In this document: piece after piece, positions 1-8,289 of the stretch | Position numbering within the stretch: the stretch's first letter is position 1 | Layout: the number at the start of each line of letters is the position of its first letter | Assembly (NCBI GenBank): GCA_947473125.1 | Contig: CANJDH010000026.1 | Location: 1 to 50,838 of the forward strand | Source of the DNA: Burkholderiales bacterium | GTDB taxonomy: Bacteria > Pseudomonadota > Gammaproteobacteria > Burkholderiales > JAEUOS01 | Direction of reading: 5' to 3' | DNA length: 50,838 nt | Program-made: the position numbers and the translations under genes | The notes under the pieces: model-generated | Told to the model about the DNA's origin: nothing | Database searches by the model: none | The model's input: the letters and a program-made list of their open reading frames with translations, nothing else

Positions 1-241
1 GCGTCGTTCGGTTCGTCGCAAGCGCCGACCGACGCCGTGGACAACTCTGCCCCTTACCCCACCCTCCCAGAATCCACTTATAAATCGGGGAAAGTTGTTC
101 AAACGAACGGAGCCACTTCTAAGCGCCAGAAATGAAGGGTATTCCCACTAAGGTTGACCTATCTCAAGCGCTTGGGCCCCCGGGGAAAGGAGGTCCTTGA
201 ACGCGCAGGTTGCGCGCCGGACATCTGCAAGCCGGTACCGG
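1..241. other. Left-edge region without a recognised gene
   Basis: No convincing gene lies here. One frame is open from the left edge to a TGA at 133-135 and could be the last 44 codons of a gene starting outside the window. It resembles nothing I know, and with so short a stretch chance is an equal explanation. The first 150 bases look less GC-rich than the genes that follow. An AT-rich TTATAAAT lies near 78-85, but no -35 partner is evident. Confidence 0.3.
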
Positions 242-1384
242 CTACCAGCCGGAGAACCGCTCCCAGAGCTCTTCTACGGCCGGTTCCGCCCCGCGCACGA
301 GGTGGTAGCGGCCATGCTGCGCTGCCGTGGCGCAGGCATGGTTGGGCAGGATGCGCAGTTGTGTGCCTACCTTGATCATGGGCAATTTGGCGGGATCGCC
401 GCTACGATGCGAGACGATGCCGTGCTCCTGGTTGGCGTCGGACATGACGAGGCCCTCGATCGGCACGCCGGCGGCGTCGCAGACGATGCCGTAGCCCTGG
501 TCGGTTTTCTGCTTCGCTGTGCCACGGTCGCGCGACATCGCCATCCAGCCTGCGTCGGTGATCAGCCAGCCCTTGTCGCGCTGGTGGCCGATCACGGTGG
601 CGAGCACCGACAGGGCGATGTCGTCGACCTGGCAGACCTCGATGCCGGCCATGACGAGGTCGAAAAACACGAACACCCCGGCGCGCACTTCGGTGACGCC
701 ATCGAGCTTCTCGGCGTAAGTGGCGGTCGGGGTCGAGCCGACGCTGACGATGGCGCAGGGCAGGCCCGCGGCGCGCAGGCGTTCGGCGGCGCGCACCGTG
801 CGCGCGCGCTCCTGCTCGGCCATCGTGCGGATCGCCACGATCGAAGTGCAGTTGTAGGACTCGCCTGCGTGCGTCATCACGCCGGCCAGCGAACCGTCGT
901 CGGCCAGCACCCGGCCGATGACGAGCAGTTCATCGGCTTCGGGCTTGACGCCGGCACGGTGGTCGTCCGAATCGATTTCGATCAGGGTCGGCAGCGGCCG
1001 GCCAAGCTGGCGCGCATACGCGGCAACCGCTTCTGCCGACTCGAGGTTGTCGAGGATGATCTTGAGGTCGCAGCCGCGCGCGCGCAAGTCGGCCACGTGC
1101 TTGAGCTTGTTCTGCGCGATGCCGACCGCGTAAAGGATGTCGGTAAACCCGTGGCCGAAAAAATAGTCGGCTTCCTTCAGGGTCGAGACCGTGACCGGGC
1201 CGCTGCTGTTTTTCGGATCCCCGGCAAACAGGCGGCGCGTCACATCGATGCTCTTGCCGGTCTTCAGGTGCGGGCGAAAGGCGACGCCCAATCCGGCGAG
1301 CCGCGCCCGCATGCGCGCGATGTTGCGGTCCATCTTGGGCGCGTCGAGCAGCAGCGCCGGGGTTTCGAGGTCTTCAAGTTGCAT
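242..1384 (-). CDS. DSD1-family PLP enzyme (D-threonine aldolase / D-serine dehydratase-like)
   Basis: This 380-residue protein has the fold-type III (alanine racemase-like) layout of the DSD1 family, which cleaves or dehydrates D-3-hydroxy amino acids such as D-threonine or D-serine. The PLP-binding lysine is probably K41 in RPHLKTGKS. The C-terminal NHACATA motif supplies H349 and C351, which match the metal-binding His-x-Cys pair of the family. Length is normal. The start is the ATG at the head of MQLEDLETPALLLD, the usual N-terminus of the family. The gene is transcribed away from the BrnT module. Its last codons run through a short repeat also found at 2063-2093. The exact substrate cannot be read from sequence; D-threonine aldolase is the most common annotation for this subgroup. 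Confidence 0.87.
   Translation of the reverse strand: MQLEDLETPALLLDAPKMDRNIARMRARLAGLGVAFRPHLKTGKSIDVTRRLFAGDPKNSSGPVTVSTLKEADYFFGHGFTDILYAVGIAQNKLKHVADLRARGCDLKIILDNLESAEAVAAYARQLGRPLPTLIEIDSDDHRAGVKPEADELLVIGRVLADDGSLAGVMTHAGESYNCTSIVAIRTMAEQERARTVRAAERLRAAGLPCAIVSVGSTPTATYAEKLDGVTEVRAGVFVFFDLVMAGIEVCQVDDIALSVLATVIGHQRDKGWLITDAGWMAMSRDRGTAKQKTDQGYGIVCDAAGVPIEGLVMSDANQEHGIVSHRSGDPAKLPMIKVGTQLRILPNHACATAAQHGRYHLVRGAEPAVEELWERFSGW
251..281 (+). repeat. Short dispersed repeat, copy 1 (end of the DSD1-family gene)
   Basis: These 31 bases match 2063-2093 at 29 of 31 positions. They share the CCGCTCCC core with copies near 7216, 13724, 15384 and 42121. This copy lies inside the last codons of the DSD1-family gene, read on the opposite strand. 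Its internal palindrome is weaker than in the 2063 copy. Confidence 0.6.
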
Positions 1385-1529
1385 CGGTCGGGTAGGCGTG
1401 TTTCTGACCCCGCCAAGGGTACCAGCTTGGCGCGGCCTGACGCCAAAGTGTGGACCAGCAAGACGGTAAAAGCAGTGCTACCATTAATTCCATGATTGAT
1501 TGGTCTTCCTGCAGCGTAGTTATTGACGA

Positions 1530-1799
1530 ATGAAATTCGAGTGGGATCTCGCGAAGGCTGCGGCGAATCTGCGCAAGCATGGAGTTGCTTTTGAGTCGGC
1601 GGCACGAGCTTTTGAGGACGAACTATCCGCAACGTTTCCTGATCCGGATCATTCTTTGGGCGAGGGCCGCCTCATTACCTACGGATTGGGCTCTAACGGA
1701 AAATTGCTGGTGGTCTCACACACCGAAAGAGGCGGTACCATCCGGATCATCAGTGTCCGTGAAGCAACCAGCAAAGAGAGAAAACGCTATGAAGGCTAA
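1530..1799 (+). CDS. brnT: BrnT family type II toxin
   Basis: This 89-residue protein carries the hallmarks of BrnT, an RNase-like type II toxin with a RelE-like fold. It opens with the FEWD start, followed by AAANLRKHGV, a central Asp/His pair before SLGEGR, and the closing RIISVREA-ERKRYE block. Family members cleave RNA and arrest translation until bound by the antitoxin. The length is typical. No clear Shine-Dalgarno sequence precedes the ATG. The downstream gene overlaps its end by 11 bases, as expected for a translationally coupled toxin-antitoxin pair. Known BrnTA pairs repress their own promoter; no clear operator is visible here. Confidence 0.9.
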   Translation: MKFEWDLAKAAANLRKHGVAFESAARAFEDELSATFPDPDHSLGEGRLITYGLGSNGKLLVVSHTERGGTIRIISVREATSKERKRYEG

Positions 1800-2055
1800 A
1801 CCACGAAGCACGGCAAAAGACGAATTGCGAGCGGAATACGAATTTGACTTTTCCAAAGCGGATCGTGGGCGTTACGCCCGCCGGTTGAAAGTCGAAGGGT
1901 CCAACCTGGTATTGCTCGAACCGGACCTGGCCAAATCATTTCCCGATTCCGCAGCCGTGAATGCGGCGTTGCGCTCGGTCGTCGAATTTGCGCAGATGTC
2001 TGCTGGCCTGACGCGGCGTGTAGGCAGTCGCGTGGCAAAGCGGCGCGCCGCTTGA
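1789..2055 (+). CDS. Antitoxin partner of BrnT (non-classical, BrnA position)
   Basis: This 88-residue basic protein starts at the ATG at 1789, inside the last codons of brnT. The frame is open further upstream, but the overlap start gives the size expected of an antitoxin. It has an acidic/aromatic EYEFDFSKADRG segment, then NLVLLEPDLAKSFPDSAAVNAALRSVV, then a basic tail. The middle part resembles the short strand plus two helices of DNA-binding antitoxins (DPDVAKxFPDSxxVNxAL type), not the classical BrnA sequence. Assignment rests mainly on that motif and on coupling to brnT. It would bind and neutralise the toxin and probably repress the operon. Confidence 0.75.
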   Translation: MKAKPRSTAKDELRAEYEFDFSKADRGRYARRLKVEGSNLVLLEPDLAKSFPDSAAVNAALRSVVEFAQMSAGLTRRVGSRVAKRRAA

Positions 2056-2062
2056 GGTAACA

Positions 2063-2093
2063 GGAGAACCGCTCCCAGAGCGCTTCTCCGGCC
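2063..2093 (+). repeat. Short dispersed repeat, copy 2: palindromic hairpin between convergent genes
   Basis: This copy forms a near-perfect 12-base-pair stem (2063-2074 with 2078-2089, one mismatch) around a CCA loop. It sits between the antitoxin stop (2055) and the convergent CMD-family gene (stop at 2113). It could serve as a bidirectional terminator, although no T-run follows. It is a 29/31 match to 251-281. Confidence 0.6.
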
Positions 2094-2112
2094 TGCTTCC
2101 CCGCGCGACGCC

Positions 2113-2658
2113 TTAGTTGTGCGCCTTCAGGGTGCCAGTCTCATGCGGCATCTGCACCGCTTCGAGAAACCGCGACACCATGTTGTAGCCGCCGATGATG
2201 GTGGTGAGTTCGACCATTTCGCGGTCGTCAAAATGCGTTCGCACGGCGGCGAACACCGGGTCGGGCACGCGGATGTTGCGCGTCATCGTGTCGGTGTAGG
2301 CAAGGACGGCGCGCATCTTGCCGGGAAAAGCGTCGCTGATTGTCCAGGCCGGTAATGCGTCGATCTGCTCTTGCGTCATGCCGGCCTTGAGCGCGAACGG
2401 GACATGGGCCTTGTATTCGTACTCGGCGCCGTTGAGGATGGCGACTTCCATGATGGCCAGTTCGCGCGAGAGGTCGTCGAGTTTGCCTTTCTGGCGCAGC
2501 TCGGTGAACAGGTGCAGCCAGCCTTCGGCCACGCCGGGGCTGTGCGCGAGGGTGCGATACAGGTTCAGGAAGCGCCCGCCGCGTTCCGCCTTGATCTTGG
2601 CGATCAGGGGGGCCAGTTCGGGGTGTTCGGATTCTTCGATCAGAGGGATGCGTGACAT
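2113..2658 (-). CDS. Carboxymuconolactone decarboxylase family protein
   Basis: This 181-residue protein belongs to the CMD/AhpD-like all-helical family. Supporting segments are the ELAIMEVAILNGAEYEYKAHVP core (around residues 85-106), FALKAGMTQEQIDAL, and the C-terminal VELTTIIGGYNMVSRFLEA. The Cys-x-x-Cys of AhpD peroxidases is absent, so a thiol peroxidase role is unlikely. It groups with uncharacterised single-domain members often found beside aromatic or acyl catabolism genes. The ATG at 2658 was chosen over upstream in-frame codons because homologous sequence begins there and the upstream part would run into the divergent monooxygenase. It is divergent from the monooxygenase across 64 bases that must hold both promoters. 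Confidence 0.85.
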   Translation of the reverse strand: MSRIPLIEESEHPELAPLIAKIKAERGGRFLNLYRTLAHSPGVAEGWLHLFTELRQKGKLDDLSRELAIMEVAILNGAEYEYKAHVPFALKAGMTQEQIDALPAWTISDAFPGKMRAVLAYTDTMTRNIRVPDPVFAAVRTHFDDREMVELTTIIGGYNMVSRFLEAVQMPHETGTLKAHN

Positions 2659-2722
2659 GGGTCGGGTGTTTTCTTGGTGGTGGGACAGGTAAAGGGGATG
2701 CAGGTGCGGTATTCTCGCACGC

Positions 2723-3952
2723 ATGGTAGCAAGCGATAAACAAGCCTCTGAGAAACGGATGCTGATTGCCGGTGGCGGCCCGGTCGGTCTGGTGACGGCA
2801 CTGGCCCTGGCGCGGCAGGGCATTCCGGTCACGGTGTTCGAGGCCGAGCCGGTGCTGGCGATAGACCAGCGCGCCGGCAGCTTTCACCCGCCCACACTCG
2901 ACATGCTCGAACCGCTGGGCATCACCGCTGAAATGGAAAAGCGCGGCCTGCGGATTCAGCGCTGGCAGATTCGCGATCGCAAACAGGGGCTGATCGTCGA
3001 GTGGGACCTCGGCGTGCTCGCCGACCTCACGCGCCACACCTATCGCCTGCACCTGGAGCAGCACCGGCTGACGCCGATCGTGCTCGACCTGCTCAAGGCG
3101 CATGCGCATGCCGAGGTGCGGTTCAGCCACGAGGTGGCCGGGGTCGAAGCCGGAGAAGATCGCGTGACGGTGACTTGCAACACGCCTACCGGCGAAGCGC
3201 GCTTTTCCGGCGCGTGGCTGGTGGGTTGCGATGGCGGCAAGAGCGCGGTGCGCAAGTGGATGGGCACCGAATTCGAAGGCTTTACCTGGCCCGAGCGCTT
3301 CATCGTGATCTCGACGCCTTACGACATCGGCCAGCACGGCTACACCGGCAACGCCTACATCGCCGATCCCGAAGAGTGGATCGCCATTTTCCAGATGCCG
3401 CACGAAGGCGCGCCGGGGCTGTGGCGTTTTGCGATGCCGGTGGTGCCGGAACACAGCGACGCATTCGCGCTCTCGCCCGCAGAAGTACAGCGCCGCCTGA
3501 AGGGTTTTTTGCCGGCGGAGCGGGGCGATTACGAGGTGCCGTATTGCGGCATCTACAAGGTGCACCAGCGCGTTGCCAAAGAGTGGCGCCGTGGGCGCGT
3601 GGTGCTGGCCGGCGACGCGGCGCACATCAACAACCCGCTGGGGGCCTTCGGCCTCAACGGCGGGCTGCATGATGCGATCAACCTGGCCGGCAAGCTCGGC
3701 GCAGTGTGGCACGGCCGCGAGGGCGAGGAACACCTCGATCTTTACGTGCGCCAGCGCCGCACGGCCAACATCGAGTTCGTGCAATCGAACTCGATCCGCA
3801 ACAAGGAAATGCTGGAAGAGAAAGACCCGGCAAAGAAGCAGGCGCGCTTCGACGCACTGCGCGCCACCGCCGCCGACCCGCAGCTGGCGCGCCAGGCCAT
3901 GCTGGTAAGCTCGATGATGGCAAGCGTGCGACGTGCCGCAGAAATCACATAA
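2723..3952 (+). CDS. FAD-dependent aromatic monooxygenase (PHBH/PheA-like flavoprotein)
   Basis: This 409-residue class A flavoprotein monooxygenase has the three diagnostic motifs: the FAD-binding GGGPVG at residues 17-22, the DG motif in GCDGGKSAVR (about 168-177), and the GD motif in LAGDAAHINNPLGAFGLNGG (about 295-314). Enzymes of this type hydroxylate aromatic rings using NAD(P)H and oxygen. The family is broad, and the substrate cannot be inferred. It is about 100 residues shorter than phenol-hydroxylase types, so it lacks their C-terminal thioredoxin-like domain. It heads a rightward unit with two Bug receptors and an acyl-CoA dehydrogenase, which suggests a dedicated aromatic or cyclic acid pathway. 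Confidence 0.9.
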   Translation: MVASDKQASEKRMLIAGGGPVGLVTALALARQGIPVTVFEAEPVLAIDQRAGSFHPPTLDMLEPLGITAEMEKRGLRIQRWQIRDRKQGLIVEWDLGVLADLTRHTYRLHLEQHRLTPIVLDLLKAHAHAEVRFSHEVAGVEAGEDRVTVTCNTPTGEARFSGAWLVGCDGGKSAVRKWMGTEFEGFTWPERFIVISTPYDIGQHGYTGNAYIADPEEWIAIFQMPHEGAPGLWRFAMPVVPEHSDAFALSPAEVQRRLKGFLPAERGDYEVPYCGIYKVHQRVAKEWRRGRVVLAGDAAHINNPLGAFGLNGGLHDAINLAGKLGAVWHGREGEEHLDLYVRQRRTANIEFVQSNSIRNKEMLEEKDPAKKQARFDALRATAADPQLARQAMLVSSMMASVRRAAEIT

Positions 3953-3976
3953 AACGCACAACACAGGAGACACACC

Positions 3977-4951
3977 ATGATGAAGAAAATGTTCGCCGCG
4001 CTGCTGCTGGCCCCGCTGGCACTCGCCGTGACGGCGCAAACCGCCTTCGCGCAGGCCTACCCGAACAAGCCGATCCGCGTGCTGGTGGGCTACGCCCCGG
4101 GCGGCTCGGCTGATGCCGGGATTCGTCCATTGTCCAGGGTGCTCGAAAACCTGATGGGCCAGCCGATCATCATTGAATACAAGCCGGGCAACGCCGGCGG
4201 CGTGGCGATGGAGCAGATTGCCAAGATGCCGGCCGACGGCTACTCGCTGTACTACTTTGACAGCGGGCCGCTCACGGTGGCGCCGCACATCAGCAAGGTG
4301 GGTTACAACATCCTGACATCGTTCACTCAGCTTGGCCACGTGTGCGGCAGCGGCAGCATGCTCGCGGTGCACACGGCCACGCCGTTCAAGAACCTGAATG
4401 ACGTGATCGCCATGTCCAAGGGGGAACCGTCCAAGTGGAGCTATGGCACATCGGGTGTCGGCGGGCCGCACCATTTGTCGGGCGAATATTTCAAGAGCGT
4501 CAGCGGCGCACAACTTCTGCACATTCCCTACAAGGGCGGCGGCCCGGCCATGACCGACCTGATGGGCGGCCAGGTGCCGATGCTGTTTACCTCGCTGGGG
4601 CCGGCAGTCGGTGCGGTCAAGGCCGGCAAGATCCGTGCGCTGGGGGTGACCTCGCTCAAGCGCTCGGCGGCGTTCCCCGACGTGCCGACCTTCGACGAGC
4701 TCGGCCTCAAGGGTTTCGACTCGAACGCCTGGTACGGTTTGGTCGGCCCGGCCGGTTTGCCGCAGGAAGTGGTGACGCGCCTCTCGGCTGCGCTGCAAAA
4801 AGCGGGGCAGGACAAGACCCTGATCGACCAGATCAACGCCACCGGCTGCGATACCGAAGTCCTCACGCCGGCGCAGACGGTCGAGAAGGTCAAGGTCGAT
4901 GCAGCCAAGTGGGGCAAGGTAGTCAAGGACGCCAACATGAAGGCCGAGTGA
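3977..4951 (+). CDS. Bug-type periplasmic receptor (tripartite tricarboxylate transporter family), paralogue 1
   Basis: This is a 324-residue secreted solute receptor. A signal peptide (MMKKMFAALLLAPLALAV, cleavage probably after AFA or AQA) is followed by the Bug/TctC signature PNKPIRVLVGYAPGGSAD, then GQPIIIEYKPGNAGG and the HIPYKGGGPAMTDLMGG block. AGGAGA lies 9 bases before the start. It begins 24 bases after the monooxygenase. Bug proteins bind small carboxylates and feed TctAB transporters or signalling systems, but no tctA or tctB lies in this window. It is a close paralogue of the next gene. Confidence 0.92.
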   Translation: MMKKMFAALLLAPLALAVTAQTAFAQAYPNKPIRVLVGYAPGGSADAGIRPLSRVLENLMGQPIIIEYKPGNAGGVAMEQIAKMPADGYSLYYFDSGPLTVAPHISKVGYNILTSFTQLGHVCGSGSMLAVHTATPFKNLNDVIAMSKGEPSKWSYGTSGVGGPHHLSGEYFKSVSGAQLLHIPYKGGGPAMTDLMGGQVPMLFTSLGPAVGAVKAGKIRALGVTSLKRSAAFPDVPTFDELGLKGFDSNAWYGLVGPAGLPQEVVTRLSAALQKAGQDKTLIDQINATGCDTEVLTPAQTVEKVKVDAAKWGKVVKDANMKAE

Positions 4952-4980
4952 CCACGCTGCAAACCTGACGGGAGACGACC

Positions 4981-5964
4981 ATGTGGAAGCGGTGCGTAAT
5001 GTGCGTAACGTGTGTGACGGTGGCGCTGCTGCTGGCGGGCCTGCAGGCCGCGCCGGTGCTGGCACAGGGATATCCGAACAAGCCGATTCGCGTCTTCCTC
5101 GGCTATACCGCCGGCGGCGCGTCGGACGGCGCGATGCGCCCGCTTGCCAAGGTGCTTGAGGGCATCCTCGGCCAGCCCATCGTCATCGAGCCCAAGCCCG
5201 GCGCTGCCGGTGCGGTGGCGGCCGACCAGGTGTCGAAGGCTGCCGCCGACGGCTACACGCTGTACTTCGCCGATAGCGGGCCGCTCACCGTGGGCCCGCA
5301 CCTGACCAAAGTGGCGTACAACCCGGTGGCCTCGTTCACACACCTGGGCTCGGTGTGCATACTGCCGAGCATTCTGGTGGCGCACCCCTCGGTGCCGGCG
5401 CAGACCGTGGCGGAGCTGGTGGCGTTGTCGAAACGCGAGCCCGCCAAGTGGAGCTACGGTACCTCGGGCATCGCCGGGCCGCACCACATGTCGGGCGAAT
5501 ACTTCAAGAGCTTCACTGGCGCGAGCCTGCTGCACATTCCGTACAAGGGCGGCGCGCCGGCGATGACCGACCTGATGGGCGGCCAGGTGCCGTTGATGTT
5601 TTCGTCATTGGGCCCGGCCGTGGGGCCGGTGAAAAATGGCCGCATCCGGGCGTTGGCTGTGACCTCGGCGAAGCGCTCGGGTGCGTTCCCCGAAGTGCCG
5701 ACCCTTGATGAAGCGGGTCTGAAGGGCTTTGAGTCGTCAGCGTGGTTCGGCCTGGTGGGGCCGGCCAACCTGCCGCCTGAAGTGGTGCAGCGCCTTTCAC
5801 AGGCCTTGCAAAAAGCCGGCGAAGACAAGGCACTGCTGGAAAACTTCAGGCAGCAGGGATGCGACCCGGATTTTCGCAATCCGGCCGCCACGCTGGAAAT
5901 GGTCAAGGCGGACTTCACCAAGTGGGGCAAGGTCATCAAGGACGCGAACATCAAGGTCGACTGA
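4981..5964 (+). CDS. Bug-type periplasmic receptor, paralogue 2
   Basis: This 327-residue receptor has a signal peptide ending near VLAQG, the YPNKPIRVFLGYTAGGASD signature, and the HIPYKGGAPAMTDLMGG block. Over the last 180 residues it is roughly two-thirds identical to the preceding gene by eye, so the pair arose by tandem duplication. A GGGAGA ribosome-binding site precedes the ATG, and the gap to its neighbour is only 29 bases. The divergence between the copies suggests two related ligands. Both proteins carry a single cysteine near residue 295 (TGCDTE and QGCDPD). Confidence 0.92.
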   Translation: MWKRCVMCVTCVTVALLLAGLQAAPVLAQGYPNKPIRVFLGYTAGGASDGAMRPLAKVLEGILGQPIVIEPKPGAAGAVAADQVSKAAADGYTLYFADSGPLTVGPHLTKVAYNPVASFTHLGSVCILPSILVAHPSVPAQTVAELVALSKREPAKWSYGTSGIAGPHHMSGEYFKSFTGASLLHIPYKGGAPAMTDLMGGQVPLMFSSLGPAVGPVKNGRIRALAVTSAKRSGAFPEVPTLDEAGLKGFESSAWFGLVGPANLPPEVVQRLSQALQKAGEDKALLENFRQQGCDPDFRNPAATLEMVKADFTKWGKVIKDANIKVD

Positions 5965-5995
5965 CCGATCACCGTCGTTTACGGAAAGGCATGCA

Positions 5996-7159
5996 GTGGA
6001 TTTTTCATTCAGCGAAGACCAGAAGGCGATCATCGAGGCGGTGGGGCGCACCTGCGCCGGGTTCGGCGATGCCTACTGGCTGAAGCACGACCGCGAAGGC
6101 GGCTTTCCCCACGAGTTCCACAAGGCGATGGCGGCGGGTGGCTGGCTCGGCATCGCCATGCCGGAAAAGTATGGCGGTGCCGGCAAGGGAATCCTCGAAG
6201 CCGCGCTGGTGATGCAGACCGTGGCGGCCTCGGGTGCGGGCTTCTCGGGCGCGTCGGCGATCCACATGAACATCTTCGGCCTGCACCCGGTGGTGGTGTT
6301 CGGCACGGCCGAACAAAAGGCACGCTGGCTGCCGCCGCTGATCCGCGGTGAACACAAGGCCTGCTTTGCCGTGACTGAGCCTTCCACCGGGCTCAACACC
6401 CTGAAGCTGAAAACCTTTGCGCGCTTCGAAGGCGACCGCTATGTGGTCAACGGCCAGAAGGTGTGGATCTCCACCGCGCAGGTGGCGCACAAGGTGCTGC
6501 TGCTGGCGCGCACCGCGCCGGCTGAAACCTCGAAGCCGGGCGAAGGGTTGTCGCTGTTCTATACCGACCTCGATCGCAGCAAGATCAGTGTGCGCGAAAT
6601 CGAGAAGATGGGACGCAAGGCAGTCGACTCCAACGAGTTGTTCATCGACGGGCTGGAAATTCCCCTGGCCGACCGCATCGGAGTAGAGGGCCAGGGTTTC
6701 AAATACATTTTGCACGGCATGAACCCGGAGCGCATCCTGATCGCCGCCGAAGCGGTGGGCCTGGGCGAAGTGGCGCTCGAGCGTGCCGGCAAATACGCGG
6801 GCGAGCGCATTGTGTTCGACCGGCCGATCGGCCAGAACCAGGGCGTGCAACACCCACTCGCGGAGCGCTGGATCGAGCTCGAAGCGGCCGAGCTATTGGT
6901 GTATCGCGCGGCATGGAAATACGACCGCGGCGAGCCCTGCGGCGCCGATGCCAACGCCGCCAAGTTTTACGCCGGGGAGGCCGGGTTTCGCGCCTGCGAG
7001 ACCGCGCTGTTGACGCATGGCGGCATGGGCTACGCCAAGGAATACCACGTCGAGCGCTGGTTTCGCGAGAGCATGATCGCGCGCATCGCCCCGGTGAGCC
7101 CGCAACTGATCCTCAGTTTCCTTGCCGAGAAGGTGCTGGGGTTGCCGAAATCCTATTAG
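5996..7159 (+). CDS. Acyl-CoA dehydrogenase (IVD/LCAD-type active site)
   Basis: This 387-residue FAD enzyme would oxidise an acyl-CoA to the enoyl-CoA, passing electrons to ETF. It has the N-terminal helical domain (FSEDQKAIIEAVGR), the FAD-binding FAVTEPSTG (about 124-132) and VNGQKVWIST (151-160), and the C-terminal HGGMGYAKEYHVERWFRE block. The catalytic glutamate of the medium-chain type (YEGT) is replaced by APVS at 365-368. E245 in NPERILIA matches the alternative base used by isovaleryl- and long-chain enzymes. The start is a GTG at 5996 behind GGAAAGG; the nearby ATG at 5991 is out of frame. It ends the unit begun by the monooxygenase. Confidence 0.9.
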   Translation: MDFSFSEDQKAIIEAVGRTCAGFGDAYWLKHDREGGFPHEFHKAMAAGGWLGIAMPEKYGGAGKGILEAALVMQTVAASGAGFSGASAIHMNIFGLHPVVVFGTAEQKARWLPPLIRGEHKACFAVTEPSTGLNTLKLKTFARFEGDRYVVNGQKVWISTAQVAHKVLLLARTAPAETSKPGEGLSLFYTDLDRSKISVREIEKMGRKAVDSNELFIDGLEIPLADRIGVEGQGFKYILHGMNPERILIAAEAVGLGEVALERAGKYAGERIVFDRPIGQNQGVQHPLAERWIELEAAELLVYRAAWKYDRGEPCGADANAAKFYAGEAGFRACETALLTHGGMGYAKEYHVERWFRESMIARIAPVSPQLILSFLAEKVLGLPKSY

Positions 7160-7183
7160 GCGACGGGCCGGACAGCTTCTCCA

Positions 7184-7222
7184 GGAGCGGGTTTCCTGGG
7201 TGAGTGGCCTGCGATCCGCTCC
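7184..7222. terminator. Candidate bidirectional terminator between convergent genes
   Basis: GGAGCGG at 7184-7190 pairs perfectly with CCGCTCC at 7216-7222 across a 25-base loop. It lies between the acyl-CoA dehydrogenase stop (7159) and the convergent aldo/keto reductase stop (7234-7236). There is no T-run on either strand, so termination is inferred from position only. The right arm belongs to the dispersed repeat. Confidence 0.35.
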
Positions 7223-7240
7223 CACCAAGGATTTCAGGGC
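7216..7240 (+). repeat. Short dispersed repeat, copy 3
   Basis: This copy carries the fullest core, CCGCTCCCACCAAGG, followed by TTTCAGGGCT. It overlaps the stop codon of the leftward aldo/keto reductase. It is 23/29 identical to the copy inside glcE. Confidence 0.55.
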
Positions 7241-8187
7241 TCCGCGCTCGCCAGATTCAGTACGCTGATGTCTTCAGCGCTCAATTGCACGCGCGTCGCC
7301 TCGATCAGATCATGCAGTTGCGCCAAATTGGTGGCGCTGGCGATCGGTGCGGTCACGCCGGGTCGTGCCATCGGCCAGGCGAGCGCAATGCGCGTCGGGT
7401 TGGTGTGGTGTGCGGCGGCAACCTGGTCGAGTGCGGCGAGGATGCGCAAGCCACGCGGGTTGAGGTAGCTTGCCGCCGTGGCGGCGCGTGGGCTGCCGCT
7501 GGCAATCGAGCCGGGCCGGTATTTGCCCGAGAGGAAACCGCTCGCCAAAGAGTAGTAGCCGATCACGCCGACGTTTTCACGGCGGCACAGGGGTTCGAGC
7601 TCGGTCTCGTAGCCGGCGCGCTTGTAGAGGCTGTATTCGGGCTGCAGGCTGACGTAGGCCGGAAGTTTGTTCGCGCGCGCCACGCTGAGCGACTCGGCCA
7701 GCCGTGCGGCGCTGAAGTTGGATGCGCCGATGAAGCGCACCTTGCCCTGCTTGACGAGGCGCGCGTAGGTATCGAGCGTTTCGGCGATCGGCGTTGCGGC
7801 ATCGTCGGTATGCGACTGGTACAGGTCTACATAATCGGTTTGCAGGCGCTTGAGCGAGGCTTCGATCGAGCGCGTGATGTGCGCGCGCGACAGGCCGGCG
7901 CCGACGTTCGGCATCTCCATCCCGGCCTTGGTGGCGATGATCAACTGGTCGCGGCCGCCGCGGCGCTTGAGCCAGTTGCCGATGATGGTTTCGGATTCGC
8001 CGCCCTGGTGGCCGGGCGCCCACTTGGAGTAGACGTCGGCCGTGTCGATGAAATTGCAGCCCGCCGCGGTGAAAGCGTCGAGCAGCTTGAACGACATGGC
8101 GGCATCGGCGGTCCAGCCGAACACATTGCCGCCGAAGCAGATGGGGGAAACCTTCAGGGTGGAGTTGCCGAGTGTGCGTTTGATCAT
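7234..8187 (-). CDS. Aldo/keto reductase
   Basis: This 317-residue NADPH-dependent oxidoreductase has the AKR (beta/alpha)8 barrel. The catalytic tetrad is visible as D48 and Y53 in FIDTADVYSKW, K87 in IATKAG, and H126 in YQSHTDD. The C-terminal cofactor-binding region ends in PIASATNLAQLHDL. It looks like the YajO/Tas-type subgroup that reduces aldehydes or ketones of unknown identity. The ATG giving MIKRTLGNSTLKVS was chosen because that is the family N-terminus; the frame is open 60 bases further upstream. It is convergent with the acyl-CoA dehydrogenase and divergent from the next gene across 102 bases. Confidence 0.9.
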   Translation of the reverse strand: MIKRTLGNSTLKVSPICFGGNVFGWTADAAMSFKLLDAFTAAGCNFIDTADVYSKWAPGHQGGESETIIGNWLKRRGGRDQLIIATKAGMEMPNVGAGLSRAHITRSIEASLKRLQTDYVDLYQSHTDDAATPIAETLDTYARLVKQGKVRFIGASNFSAARLAESLSVARANKLPAYVSLQPEYSLYKRAGYETELEPLCRRENVGVIGYYSLASGFLSGKYRPGSIASGSPRAATAASYLNPRGLRILAALDQVAAAHHTNPTRIALAWPMARPGVTAPIASATNLAQLHDLIEATRVQLSAEDISVLNLASAEP

Positions 8188-8289
8188 GGGAGCGTGTGAA
8201 GTTTCGTAAAGTTGTGGTGCGCAAAGGTCGGGCGGCGCGCGGTGCATGCTACTGTGGGGGCAACGTTTTCCACTTTACCGGAGTTCCCC

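Noticed and set aside
197-1495. A 432-codon plus-strand frame opposite the DSD1-family gene
   Set aside because: The minus strand has the PLP and metal motifs; this frame looks like antisense composition bias.
2228-5065. A 945-codon minus-strand frame opposite the CMD, monooxygenase and Bug genes
   Set aside because: It covers three well-supported genes and has shadow-like composition. Part of it merely mirrors the CMD-family gene in another frame.
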